Under the pieces are notes generated by a model. The model ran no database searches. It was not told the origin of the DNA and saw only the letters and a list, made by a program, of their open reading frames with translations. Made by a program: the position numbers and the translations under genes. Below are positions 45,676 through 56,898 of a stretch of 64,000 nucleotides of DNA, piece after piece. Position 1 is the first letter of the stretch. Every line of letters begins with the position of its first letter. This DNA is from Leptasterias polaris. Lineage: Eukaryota > Echinodermata > Asteroidea > Forcipulatida > Asteriidae. Location of the stretch: the NCBI GenBank assembly GCA_037783415.1, contig JAZGTN010000028.1:2437001-2501000 (forward strand), given 5' to 3'.

Positions 45676-46685
45676 TGCACCTATCAATTGTAAGACGGAC
45701 CTTCGGACCCCCGGGGATAGTGCGTCACTTGCAATAGTGAGGCCAGATTTCGGGGTCCACGGACGCACACCTGCGTCCTTTTCATGACGAACCATCCACG
45801 TATTTTGACGCTGTAAATGGTGATTTGTTGACGCACCATTTGAGGGAAACGACTCACCACGGACGCACACATGACGGACATAAATTGCGACAAACAAATC
45901 GAGCCCGCGCGCACGTACGTCCCGCTCGCATGATTGGTGCCAGTGCAAGCGAGCTACGCTGGCGCTGGCTTTGTGCGATATGGTTGGGCATGAAATCAGC
46001 GAAAACCACGCGCTGAGCATGCATCATGCAGCGGCGGGGCAGGTTTGAATAGACTTGAATAAGTCGCTAGTTTGGCTGTGCCATAAAACACGGCGTTGGC
46101 GTAATCAGAGGCATTGCGTGAAGTGTTTGGGTTTGAAGTAGTCCTGCGCGCGGGGGGGAGGCGAACTAAACCCGGCCAATTAACGACCTAATTCAAGTCT
46201 ATTTTACATGTGGCCGCGCTGCAATGCGCGATTTGTCCACCTTTCAGCAGCAAGCTGCTGGCCGGGCGCTATGTGCTGAACGATGGGGCGAGTGTGTGAT
46301 CATGGAGGAAAGATCATGAACGGAACCACAATCAGCATGGTGTCGACGTAAGTTACATTGCGTTTTGCTTTTTTTCAAAATTATATCTCATTAATATTAA
46401 TGATCATTTTTAATTATGAAATCACAAGCGATCTGCAGAAGGTTTCATTTCAAGCAAAATGCCAGTATTGTTAAGGAAGCCGTGGTAGGCCCTCCGGCTA
46501 CGCCATCGCGATCGGCGAATACATACTCGTAGTCATTGTGTACAATGACGCACCCAAGAGCGATGTTGTGACCCACCAAAGTTGGATGTGACGCACCCCC
46601 TGTGTCAGATTGTGTCTGACCATTTGCAAGCCATGACGCACTATCCCCGGGGGTCCGAAGGTCCGTCTTACAATTGATAGGTGCA
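45676..46685. mobile_element. 1,010-bp DNA transposon with 52-bp perfect TIRs
   Basis: Both ends read inward TGCACCTATCAATTGTAAGA, then CGGACCTTCGGACCCCCGGG, then GATAGTGCGTCA, identical for 52 bp. TAA flanks both ends (45673-45675 and 46686-46688), which fits the 3-bp TAA/TWA duplications of PIF/Harbinger elements. The interior is CpG-rich and repeats GACGCAC or its complement at least seven times, clustered toward both ends. No transposase is recognisable. Perfect TIRs suggest recent activity. Confidence 0.85.
46283..46347 (+). CDS. possible first exon inside the 1-kb transposon
   Basis: ATG at 46283 opens 21 codons plus two bases ending TGTCGAC before a strong GTAAGT donor at 46348. The peptide begins MGRVCDHGGKI and continues MNGTTISMV. 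It lies in a CpG-rich block within the inverted-repeat element. If real, the element carries a captured promoter/first exon; equally it may be a chance ATG plus donor. Confidence 0.2.
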
Positions 46686-46688
46686 TAA

Positions 46689-49600
46689 TGTCATCCAAGG
46701 ATAAAATTTACAATTCTGAATAGAGCAGGCGTAAAGTTCAGGACACAAAGAATATGTGAGTCAAGTTTCAGATTCCTCAAAAAGGTAAAAATATGAAAAA
46801 ATATTATCATAAATTATTTCGCAATGGCAGAGCACATTTATACCCTGGACTCCGTCCTGGGGTAGGGGCCGCCTAGCCGCCCATCCACCCTAACTCAACT
46901 GACTAAGTAACAAAAGTATTAATCCTGTATTGTATAAAGCATTTTTTATGTTAGTACTCGTTGAATTGAATCCTTTAATTGGACAGATTAACTAGGTCTG
47001 ACAGTGACAGGTGTGCTATTTCCATAGGAAGCTTTGCTGATAATTCAGATCAGAAGTCAAATTACATAAAAACAAACAAGTTTGAAAATATTTCTGATCG
47101 GGCCATATTTACTATATTGCAATTTACATTCATTGACATTTAAAAAGAATGGAACGTAATTTTACCGTTTTAATTAGCTTACCTTGGTTTCATTCAGTCA
47201 CTAAGCTTTCTGTACATAACTAAGGATTTTGCAGTGAAATTTCCCAGCCAAAGATCTGCCTTAATTCACACAGTTTTCAGTCTATAGAATTGTGTCAGCC
47301 GGTCAGCCGCTGCCGCTGTCAAAAGACACTAAGGCCTCAATGTTTTTTTTTATTTCAATGAAAAAAACTGCGGTTACGTTTTGCAGCGCCCTCCAGAGTT
47401 GAACCGTAATTAAAACAGCCTAAACCCTTGTGTCAAAGTTGCTTTGATTGGATAGTTACGTGATAAGCCAAGGGATATCATCCAATGACAAGTATCCTTT
47501 TTGTGGTGATGGGCTTTTGTAACAAAACATTTTTTCCTGACAGCAGACGCACGCCTCATACCCTGACAATCACGTTGAAAAGGTAAACATGCGAATCTAC
47601 TGAAGTATTTGCTTTGTATCTATTACGACCCATTAATTAAACACCTTTTAACTTTAGTCTCGAGGCAACTGCTTCTTTACCGTTATCGACACAGTCGTTT
47701 ACGTACAAATCTTAGACGAAAAAAACAACTCTGTAAAGACCATACATGGAGGATAGGCCGACGGTGTAAACGAAAAGATGCCTGGAAAATGATTTCCGTT
47801 CCGACCCCCGTGGGTCTACTTTTTGAAGGTATATTTTGTGAGTTGTAGACATACTAAACACTATACTAAAAGTTCTCCAAAAAATATCCAGTCAAATTTG
47901 CAAAAACATGCAAAGTTTGCTAAAAACGTTGTTGGGCGCAATCTGTGAAAATGCGCGCGCGCAATGTGCGAACTGAAGTCTTCCGACACACACAAATCAA
48001 ATTGCGCGGCTGAGACACGGTATTGACCATGGGCAGCGCGCCGTATCGATTCCCCCCGTTGGTGTGTGGGCCGTAAAACCAATTCCTTCCTCCATGGTAA
48101 AACATATTATAGGCCTATATCCTTTATTTAAAAAAAAAATAAAAAATAAAATTGCGTCGCGTCCAACAACATCAATTGTGTGGTTTAGGCCATGTTTAAA
48201 ACTGTAGTAGGGAGGACAGCACTTTTTGCATTTGTTTTTAATTCACGGACAAATGTTATATCATTGGAAAGCTTACAACCTGAGGATCACAATGGAGGTA
48301 AAATTATTTTCATAGCTTTTTCTGGTAAGAAGTTACGACAATTTTAAAGCCAATTTTTAGGGTGTTGTTTTCTGTCATCACTTTTTAAATTGACTCCCGA
48401 TTGTTATAAAGTAATTAGTTGTGCCTTTGAATAGAAATATGCACTAATTGTTTAACCAACAAACAGCTCAGGATAAACCAAATACAGTGCTTTCTAAATT
48501 AAACACATATTATGTTTCCATGGTGAAGTTACACCATGTCACACCATGTCGCAACAAAAGCAAAAGAAAAGTTATGAAAACAAATATATTTAAAAAAAAT
48601 CATGCATATTTACAGAAAGATTACTTAGTCTAAAATCTGTTTTTGTATACTGTAACATAGCAAAATCATAATGGATACCAAATTATAGATCTTGGCAAGA
48701 GCAATGCAATGTGCAAACCAAATAAAAAGATGACACCAATGCCTGACTCCTGGAACTCTTCTAGGTGATGTGAGTAGGCCCCTATTATTTTCTTGTTAAT
48801 GTATTGTTTTTTTCACTTTGTTTTTGTTTGTAAAACAAATTGACAAAGTATATTAAAACAAAAGCAATTTAATTCTTAAAAAATTGTTTATCTTGTTCTT
48901 CAATCACCAGATCTCTAGCCTGTAGTTGGATCTTCAAGGAGTTTCTGGTGACTCTTCATAAGCAATGTTGCAGTACCAAGATGGACAACATAAAATAAAT
49001 TAAAATAAGCTGTAGCTCTACAAGACAAAACAAAAAAGTGCTGTAACACACAACACAGTAAAGTATGTGCCCCTCATTGCAAAAAGCAAATGGAAAACAA
49101 ATTTGCCTTTAAAAAAACAACGTATTTAATAGGCTATTTTTGGTGTCATTAATAAATAATAAAGCATGTTTAATATTGAAACTATTATGCTATGAAAAAC
49201 AAATTGGTGAGAAACAACAGCAAATACAAAAATGCTGAGTAAATTTGTGGTGCTGTAAAATGATAAAACATATTTTATTAACTATAAATAGGAGTAGTAA
49301 TAATAATAGTGCATGATGAGTGGTGTGGTGGAGATGACGGCAATGATATAATTATTTCTTTCTTGTTTATAAAAATAGAATTAATAAAAACAATTCAAAA
49401 ATAAACAGCAGCAAAGAGACAGGTGGTGAAAAAAACTTTATAGAAATAAGATAGAAAGTAGTAAATATAAGTTCTCTTGTTATTACCACCATCAGATCTG
49501 TCTTATTAGTTATTATTATAATATAAATTATAAGTTTTAAACTCATTTTCAAAGTCAGAATAATGTAATGCACAAATGTAGCGCAGTTCTAATTTGCGCG

Positions 49601-50097
49601 CGCAAAAGCACAATATTGGAAATTATACGTGTGCAATTCGTTCACAATTGCGCGCGCAAATTAAAAAAATGCGCGTTTGTAAAGATTGTGCTTGACATCG
49701 TCCTGAAATTGCCGCTGCTTCATCTGCACGACGCATTTCCTAAAAGCTCTTTGCGACGTAAGGCGACATGGAAAATTAGAATTTTTTTAATTCCATTGCC
49801 TTTGGAAGGCTTCAAGCATCCCTAAAATCAACCTTTCCAGCTCCCTCAACCCCATTTTAACTGGATTTTTCTGAATAAAAGCTCAAATATTTGCAAATAA
49901 AATCACTTTTTGCATGAATTTTGTTCATTCAAAGTCAAATTTCTTAGCTCAAAATGCACCAAAATTGCCAAGTTTAGTATCAAAAGAAAGCTACATTCAT
50001 TCTCTGTCCAAATCTTACACCAAAAAAATTACATACACCAAACTTCGCACGAAAGCGAGTAAAAATGAAAACACAGATCAGGCGGTCAAAAACCAAA
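46689..50097. other. no firm gene; CpG-rich patches
   Basis: Short frames only. CpG-rich patches at about 47.93-48.08 kb (GCGCGCGCGCAATGTGCG) look promoter-like. On the minus strand there, an ATG in a good context at about 48092-48094 (ACCATGG) starts only a 32-codon frame. Around 49.0-49.5 kb the DNA is very AT-rich. Confidence 0.4.
49593..49661. promoter_or_regulatory. pair of E2F-like palindromes
   Basis: TTTGCGCGCGCAAA at 49593-49606 and ATTGCGCGCGCAAAT at about 49647-49661 are near-identical CpG palindromes about 54 bp apart. They contain TTTGCGCG, the core of E2F sites. They lie about 0.45 kb upstream of the 50098 candidate start exon, which fits a promoter, but no start site is proven. 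Confidence 0.4.
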
Positions 50098-50171
50098 ATG
50101 GCCGCGTCCGCGATAAAAAATCACTCTCGCAAAAGAAAATTTCTTCAAGCAAGTTGTCCTTCAAATATCAT
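50098..50171 (+). CDS. possible first coding exon, basic N-terminus
   Basis: ATG at 50098-50100 in CAAAATGGCC context (good initiator, YY1-like ATGGCC) opens 24 codons plus two bases ending ATCAT before a GTAAGT donor at 50172. The peptide starts MAASAIKNHSRKRKF; RKRK would suit a nuclear protein. CpG palindromes lie upstream. No downstream exon was found, so the product is unknown. Confidence 0.3.
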
Positions 50172-51043
50172 GTAAGTATCAAAATGAACAATAGAAATCA
50201 AACAATCATGTTTTCCTCTTCAATTTGATGAATTTTCTTTTACATTTGGCGAGTATTTCTATTAGAAATCAAAGATTGAAAAAGACAAATTTAGTGTGGT
50301 GACAGATAGGAAGGCGAAAAATGACCCCATCGCTGGCCTCCCTAACTGTAGGCCTATTTCTCAAAAACTAGACTATCGTGTCTTTTTAACATCACTGAAT
50401 GGTTAGCCATCAAAGTTTTGTGCCAAGAATAATTAAAGAGCTTAGTTTAAAAAATGTATAGGCTAGTCATTGAACAACAAGGATGGAATGATGAGTCGCT
50501 CCAATTATTGTCAACAAAATTAAGGAACTGACAATTTTTTGTCTTATTCTTTTGACCTTTGATTTCTAATTAATAGGACACTTTTCCCCTAAAACACCCA
50601 TCACTGTTATTGCAAAAAAAATATCATAAGGCCTAAGGTAAACTATAAAAAATTAAAATTAAAAAAAATATAAAAAAGGGGGAAAAGTTTGTTTTATTAA
50701 GATAAAACATTCCCCTTTACCACTTATAACCCCCTTTTCTGTGAGGGTGCATGCAGACATCAAAGAAAAAGTATGTTTAACTATCGCCTTTTCACTTTTC
50801 GAGGGAGACCATTGTCTCCCACTGAAAACATCCATAGGATGGTTTTCAACGCTTTTCTGATCATTTTTCTGTCGATGTCTCTTGCCGGAACACTATTAAT
50901 GGGCAGGAAAGTACCTATAGGCACACCGTCTCCCTTTTTCTCATGATTCTCCCTCCTTTCCGCCGCCCCCCTCCCACACACACCCCTTTCTTGTGGATTT
51001 TCCCTTACCAGGCCCGTAACTAGGGGGTGAGCCGCTCATAGTA

Positions 51044-51104
51044 TAATTTTCTTTGTTCATCCCAAAATCATTTAAAATTTACCCAGTCAAATTCCCTTGT
51101 GGTG
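51044..51104 (+). repeat. SINE-1 tail fragment
   Basis: TTTGTTCATCCCAAAATCAT, ACCCAGTCAAATTCCC and TTGTGGTGAATTC, with no head; it precedes the fuller SINE-1 at 51209-51393. Confidence 0.7.
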
Positions 51105-51208
51105 AATTCAATATCTGGCTGCAGCTTCCCACAGGTTGTATCGTACTTGGATGCGATCCCTGGCTACACTTTTTGAATAGTTTCTGACTGGTAACCCCCC
51201 AACAAGGA

Positions 51209-51393
51209 TAATTATTGACAAAAATAGGGAGACGGCCAACATAGGTCTAGAGCTCAGTTGGTAGAGCGCCGGTACGTTAATCCGGAGGTCGTTGGTTCAA
51301 ATTCCACTCTAGCTAGTACATTTGTTTTGTTCAACCCAAACTCGTTTAAAATTTACCCAGTCAGTTTCCCTTATGGTTTATCATTTGATAAAA
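51209..51393 (+). repeat. SINE-1, near full length
   Basis: GACAAAAATAGGGAGACGGCC leads into a tRNA-like head (51246-51312) with A box GAGCTCAGTTGG, GTAGAGCGCCGG, TCCGGAGGTC and B box GGTTCAAATTCC. The tail is TTGTTCAACCC, ACCCAGTCAGTTTCCC, TTATGGTTTATCATTTGATA. It ends in an A-rich AATAAATAAATA tract, as expected for a retroposed SINE. Confidence 0.8.
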
Positions 51394-51659
51394 AAATTAA
51401 TAAATAAATAAAAAAGCATCAATAAAAAGGCATAAATAAATAATTAAAAAACCCACCAAGATCAAAAAAGGAAGAAAAAGTCCACACAAAATGTAAAAAA
51501 ATGGTGCCCTCTAAAAACCCAAACAAAAACACACAAATTTACAAAATTGGTTGGAATTGGGCCTTCATTATCAAAAAAAAGTAAAAATCCAGCGCCCCCA
51601 CCCCCTCCCTCTCGTCGACGGGCGCCGCTAATTTATAACGTGCCGATGTCCTTTTCTTT

Positions 51660-51780
51660 CATATTCGCCCCCCCCCCCAAAAAAAAATAATTAATAATAA
51701 TAAATAAAGATAACAATAAAATAAAATAGATAAATAAAAAAACATTAAAAATCGCCCCCCCCCCCCCCCCAAAAAAAAGG
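51660..51780. repeat. low-complexity C-runs and AATAA tracts
   Basis: Two C-runs (about 51667 and 51753), each followed by A-runs and AATAAATAA-like sequence. No coding content. Confidence 0.9.
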
Positions 51781-52284
51781 GTTAGAAGAATAATTTATTT
51801 TACAGGCCTGCCCCTAACAATTGTTTTTGTATCCCCCACCCTCTTTAGAACTGTATATAGGCCCTATGATGACGCCTCATTTCTTCAAGCTTGCCTTAAT
51901 ACATGATTCTCACTTAACACGGGGAGAAGCTACATTTTTAATAATTTACAAACATTTATTATTTATTTAACATTTATTTACATTGAACATTTTAACTGCG
52001 TTACGGTCCTATTTTCTTTGCATGTCCTTGTTCTCTAATAAAAATTAGCGCATGAGGTCCTTTATGCACTGTATGCTGTATAGGCCTATATCGAGTACGG
52101 GGCCTACTATCAAAAGATGCTGTGTTTTTCGTGATCTCACACACATGATCTCATCTCATGACGACGCGCTTGAACACGGCCTCATGCATGATTTTACTCT
52201 TCCCTGAAAATATATTGTGCTTTCTCAGCTTTGACAGATTTTAGGTGAACAAAACACTTCGGATTTATCACGGAGTCTTTCTCA

Positions 52285-52387
52285 CCCGAGCGAGGCATGG
52301 GCGCCGCCATGTTTGTTTTGGGGTGTCACATGACGTGTGACCTAGGATGTGATTGGCGAATTTAGATCACATGGTGACTGTGCGCAG
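52285..52387 (+). promoter_or_regulatory. promoter-like block and possible noncoding exon 1
   Basis: GGGCGCCGCCATGTTTG (YY1-like) is followed by TCACATGACGTGTGA, a near-palindrome with a CRE/E-box core, and then TGTGCGCAG before GTATTT at 52388, a donor-like site. It lies about 2 kb upstream of the coding exon at 54402-54483 on the same strand, so it is a candidate promoter and 5' noncoding exon for that gene. No transcript evidence is available here. Confidence 0.3.
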
Positions 52388-52704
52388 GTATTTCAAATAA
52401 AATGTAACGAGCTGACGTATCACAACCGTAAACAGTGTTCGATCGCTGTCGATTATCTAGTGCAATGTTTGGTCGATAATTTCTCAAATTTGACTGGCGT
52501 TTTTGTGGAGAACTTTCGGAATCGTAATCTCCAGCAATTACTCTGTTAAAAACTGTAGAGTTATCTTAGACCCACAGGGGTCGGAACGGGACGACAAGAT
52601 ACAGTTTACCCCGTATGGCCTAGGAAGGAAAAGACCAGCCGGGTGAAGTTTTTACTTCCTGCATGACATGCTTCTCATTCCCGCGCGCCATTCCTGGGGT
52701 TGGT

Positions 52705-54036
52705 TAGCCCACCTTGTTGGGCTGTCGGTCTCATAAGGCCCAAAAAAAATAATTATTGAGTTGCCCTCCAGTACAAAAATTTGAAGGGGTCGGTCGGTCG
52801 TTTTTTTTTTTTTTTTTTTTTATTTATTTTTTTACCTAGACTGTCATTTGAAGATTGAAATGCATTGGAACTAATCCCAATCAATATACAATGATGTACT
52901 AGTGTGCAGAAGTACATACAGAATGAAAAGACAAGAAACAAATTAACTTCATATCTTTTATAATTTGTTTTCAAACATTTTATACACTTTTTCCTGGATC
53001 CTTGGTCACACATCCCGCCCATTTCTTTTGAAGCTATAACCATTTTAAAGTGCATTCCCTCAAGGGCCATTCGGTGGTTTAAACCAGCTAAATGTGTTCA
53101 CCTAGCTCTTAGCTTGCCTTGCGTGTTTTGGATGTTCAAACAAACGATCTTTTAAAAATATATTTCAAACAATAATTGTGCGACTTACTCCGAAATACTT
53201 TCCACGATGTGTGCCGGGCGCCGCCATTTTGGAATGATCCAATCAAGCCAATCAAAATACCATGTCATCGGCCAGCTGGTGGGCGGAGCGAGGGTGCGAA
53301 CATTTCAATGGTTGCTTTACTTATACGCTCCTCCCACAGTCTGGCCGGCCGATGACGTCGTAGTTTGATTGGCATGATTGGGATCATTCCAAAATGGCGG
53401 CGCCCGGTACTCATCGCGGAAAATAATTCGGAGTAAGTTGCACAATTATTGTTTGAAATATCCTATTGAAAAGTTATTTGTTTGAACATCCAAAACACAC
53501 AAGGCAAGCTAAGAGCTAGGTGAACACATTAGTTAACACAAGTTCTAAAAATGACCGTTTGATCTGGTACTCGCGCTCAAAACAAGTGTTGGGTACCACC
53601 AGTGAATCCGCTTCTTGGCTCAAGCGAATTCGGGCTGTATGCCAGCGAATTCTGTCTGCAGGCAGTTCATGTCATGTGCTATTGCGTGGGATCGATCTGA
53701 GGTACCGTAGATGGCCGGGCACGTTGCGTACGACTACGAGTGTAGCGGCACACAAAACACAAAACGTAAAATATCGACCTCTTGCATGTTTACTTTAAAA
53801 TCTTTGCTTTGCAAAATTGTTTCAGCTTATTTGGAATAAATATATTCGTTTTAGATTGGTAAGTTTCATAAAAAATGAAAAAACGGGGGGGGGGGGGGGG
53901 GGGGGAAACCGACCCGAGATTTCAGCATTTTTGGGTCGGTCGCGGAGGGCAACTCAACATGTTTTTTTTTTTTGGCCTAACACTCATATGAGACCGATGT
54001 TAAAAGAAAGCCATTACAGCCCAACAAGGTGGGCTA
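52705..54036. mobile_element. 1.33-kb fold-back element
   Basis: The outer ends are perfect 21-bp inverted repeats beginning TAGCCCACCTTGTTGGGC. Inverted similarity continues inward: GGTCTCAT, AGGCC plus an A-run and TGAGTTGCCCTCC occur at both ends. Inside lies a second, much longer inverted repeat (53091-53530). A T-run (52800-52820) and a G-run (53885-53905) lie in the arms. No transposase frame is seen. A related fragment is at 44953. Confidence 0.8.
53091..53530. repeat. ~200-bp inverted repeat with promoter-like arms
   Basis: Arms of about 53091-53291 and 53326-53530 face each other across a ~34-bp centre. Each arm holds, from outside in: AGCTCTTAGCTTGCCTTG, CAATAATTGTGC, TCCGAA, the YY1-like GGGCGCCGCCATTTTGG, two CCAATC boxes and a GGAGC element. 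The right arm has an intact GACGTC where the left has CATGTC. The arms are similar but clearly diverged. Confidence 0.85.
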
Positions 54037-54401
54037 GGGTCTGGTGTGTTTGCACTTTGCACCCAGCTAGTTTTTTTTTATGAATATGAAGTGAGCGAAT
54101 CCGAAGCAAATGATTAATCAATGATTCGCCACCATTGATATTAATTGCTGATGCAGCCATGGTGACTTTGCAATTTATGATACAATGCAGATGTGCATAA
54201 TGGCCACACACTAGCTGGTGATCCTTTCTGCATACAAACTTGACAGACTGTAAAGTGAATCAACTCAATATCCTGCTATTTCAGTACACATGCTCAGGCA
54301 TTGATTGAGGCAAAGCACTGTACTGTAGCAAACAATCCTACTCAACTTATCAATTCCTGTTGGTGATACAATTCAATTAATTGTTTTTGCACTTTCTTTA
54401 G

Positions 54402-54483
54402 AATACTTGAATCGGAAAAATGACTTCAGTCTCTAGTCGTGCAATTGGTGCAGTAGTTGGAGGCTTTATAGCAGATGCTGCAG
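54402..54483 (+). CDS. N-terminal exon, ADP-ribosylglycohydrolase / J1-crystallin-like
   Basis: A splice acceptor (TTGTTTTTGCACTTTCTTTAG) precedes 54402. ATG at 54420 opens 21 codons plus one base ending GCTGCAG before a GTATGT donor at 54484 (phase 1). The peptide contains RAIGAVVGGFIADAAG (the last residue from the split codon). The ADP-ribosylglycohydrolase superfamily, which includes jellyfish J1-crystallins, starts with a Gly-rich GAxxGxxxADA/GDA motif of this form; these proteins cleave ADP-ribose from targets or serve as lens crystallins. The next exon, expected to continue with a PLHW-like motif, was not found in the remaining 9.5 kb. A noncoding first exon is implied. Confidence 0.55.
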
Positions 54484-54972
54484 GTATGTAAATGTATTAA
54501 GATATTAAGGTAGTGTATATCTTGCCTGTACCAGCTGTCTTGTTTGAGTAAACTATAATAAGCTCCAAAATGTATAGCGCCCTCTTTGACTCATACACAA
54601 ATAGACGACATTATCTAAAATTACCAAGTTTTTCGTCCACATCCTAAAAGCAGAGAGGATGCTCTTGCTTCAATTTTATTTTATGATTTTTTTTTTTTTT
54701 TTGGGGGGGGGGGCTTTTCCCTTTTTTTATTTTTCCATCCCCCCAAAATAAGAAAATTCTTCATTTAGGCCAAGACCAGGGCAACAGAGGCAATGCTTTT
54801 GTGTATTTCCAGGTCTAAAGTAAACTGCGCCCTCAATACAGTTATGTGCAAATCCTCCAATTTAGTCTGATTGTGACGAAGAGCGGTGTGAGTCTAAACA
54901 AGTTCGGACCCCCTGATCTGAACAGGTGACTAAAAAACTGTTGTACATGTACCTGCTGGAACTTTTATCAAG

Positions 54973-55160
54973 AAATAAAACACAAGGGAAACTGACTGGA
55001 TACATTTTAATTGAATTGGGGTGTAACAGGCAAAAGTTGACTAGAGCAGGATTTGTGACCTCCGCATTAATGTGCTGGTACTCTACCAACTGAGCTATCG
55101 AGCCCTATGTTGGTGTTCTTCCTATTTTGTTGGTGGTCTCCCTATTTTCTCAGTATCTTT
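54973..55160 (-). repeat. SINE-1, near full length, minus strand
   Basis: The reverse complement reads through the GACAAAATAGGGAG-like leader, GGGCTCGATAGCTCAGTTGG, TAGAGTACCAGCACATTAAT, GCGGAGGTCACAAATCC, CTCTAGTCAA and the tail ACTGACTGG/CCTTGTG in family order. The B box is damaged (CACAAATCC). Confidence 0.75.
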
Positions 55161-56635
55161 GTTTGGGGTAGCCAGTCAGAAGTCATTCAACCTGTAACTG
55201 CCTCTACAAACAGTACACCCTAGTTTACAACCCTAGTTTTATTTTAACTTCTAACTGAATGCTTTGGAGAATACATGTAGCTTCATAGAAAGTTAAAAAC
55301 AACTTCATTGAAAGAAAGCTTTTAAACTGTGATGTTAGAAAGAACTATAGGCCTATACTGTTGTTTTCAAAGTCTATGATCATCTTTGGAGTTTGTTTAT
55401 CGACTTCAACTTTAAGAGCCCAAACCACTTCCATCACTTGGGACTAGCCATCAAGAACCCAGTCTCCCTCATGCTTCTAAATACACCCATAGCTGCAATT
55501 CCTACTGTGTATTTGATGTGATTACTGCAAAGCTATTTTAGGGAAAACCACATTTACAACAAAACAAACTATTAGCCATCTGTTCAAAGGAACTTTGTTT
55601 TGAAAAAGAGCTCCCTCTCCTGGGAAATTGTTCCATGAATACTCTTTGTCATGGGATTTAACGGAACAAATTTACACATTCCTTTCCCTGGCTGTTTACT
55701 GAATACCTTTGCAGTTGACAGGTGATATTTGATTGACACTTAAACTTGGATTTGTTGATAAATTGGTTTTGTAAATAATGGTGTGAATGACAGCTGGTTC
55801 CAAAGCTTTAAAGTTTAAGTTTACTTGGTAATTTATAAGTTGTAGATTGTGGGTTATGTTTGATTTGGGGGTCATAGTTTGGGCATTGTTTGGGACATAA
55901 TTAGTTGGAATGTGGACCGATTTCTTTTTGACTATATTTTATAGGGATTTTCATTGTTATAATGACGTGATGCAGCATCTGGTTGTTGTTGTTTTTTTTC
56001 TTCTTTTATTATAATTTTTGTATTTCTTTCCTTAAAATAACCAGCATTTTGTCAGTCAATTGTTGTTATCCTGGGAATTACTTTGTGTGTTTGCTTTGCT
56101 CACAACAAGTGAATGTACATTTGTAATATCTGAGAATAAGCACAGAAGACCTATACAGTGCCATGCTCTGTGACAAGTAAATGCTCAATTTGATTCCTCG
56201 GACCATTAAACTAAATCCAATGTATTGGCAGCAGTGAAAGTAATTTAATTGTTTAGGGGTACACAAGGGGGATCACCGTTCCTCTAGGGGGACACTTCTA
56301 GCCCCCAAAAAACTGTAGTTTGCATACTATTTACATTTTCCTTTTAAAATAAGATCTGCACAATGACTGGTATGCCTTTTTCAGCACTCTTGTTATGCTG
56401 TTAACTGTTGTGAAAACAGATTATCTGATGTGAATTAACAACAAATACATTACCTTTATGTATATTGAACAATAGTTTTTAACAATTAGGGTCCTATATC
56501 ATTAAATTTCCTCTAATTTATAGTCTCAAAGGTTGAAGTTTTCAAAAAGGGGGAGGGCAATCATTTCGGGCGGCCCGCCTTAGTTACGCTGCTGTGTATT
56601 GTACACTAGCTGCTTTGTTATACATCTAAACAGGT

Positions 56636-56730
56636 ATCATCACATGTTTACAAAAAATATCCAGAAGGCCTGAACTTCCTGCAGGCACAAATTGTACACA
56701 AGCAGTTCAATGGAAGAAAGCATTTTCTAG
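56636..56730 (+). repeat. dispersed repeat shared with 15.96 kb
   Basis: ATCACATGTTTACAAAAAAT, CTGAACTTCCTGCAGGCACA, TTGTACACA and CAATGGAAGAAAG are in the same order as at 15962-16035. Class unknown. Confidence 0.7.
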
Positions 56731-56898
56731 AGGTTTTAAGGCATAATGAATGATTTCTATGAAGCTTAGAAGTGCCCTTTTTTTTGTTCTCCAATATTTG
56801 AATTTCTGTTTAAAAAACATACTGTTTGTGACTAGCCTCAATCCATTTAGAAATCAGTTTTCATACTCGACAATTTCTAGTTCATGTAGTTCAATTAA

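Larger units (their letters stand above)
54484..56880. other. intron-like sequence, no exon seen
   Basis: Presumed intron of the 54402 gene: AT-rich, with a T/G low-complexity run at about 54690-54712, a minus-strand SINE-1 copy and the 56.6-kb dispersed repeat. No second exon with acceptor and donor was convincing. Confidence 0.4.

Noticed and set aside
45667..46020. 117-codon minus-strand frame
   Set aside because: It runs through the 52-bp terminal repeat of the 1-kb transposon; openness follows from high GC content, and no family resemblance is visible.
47861..48105. Overlapping minus-strand frames in a CpG-rich patch
   Set aside because: Good ATG context but frames overlap in all registers, as expected from local GC content, and no donor site follows.
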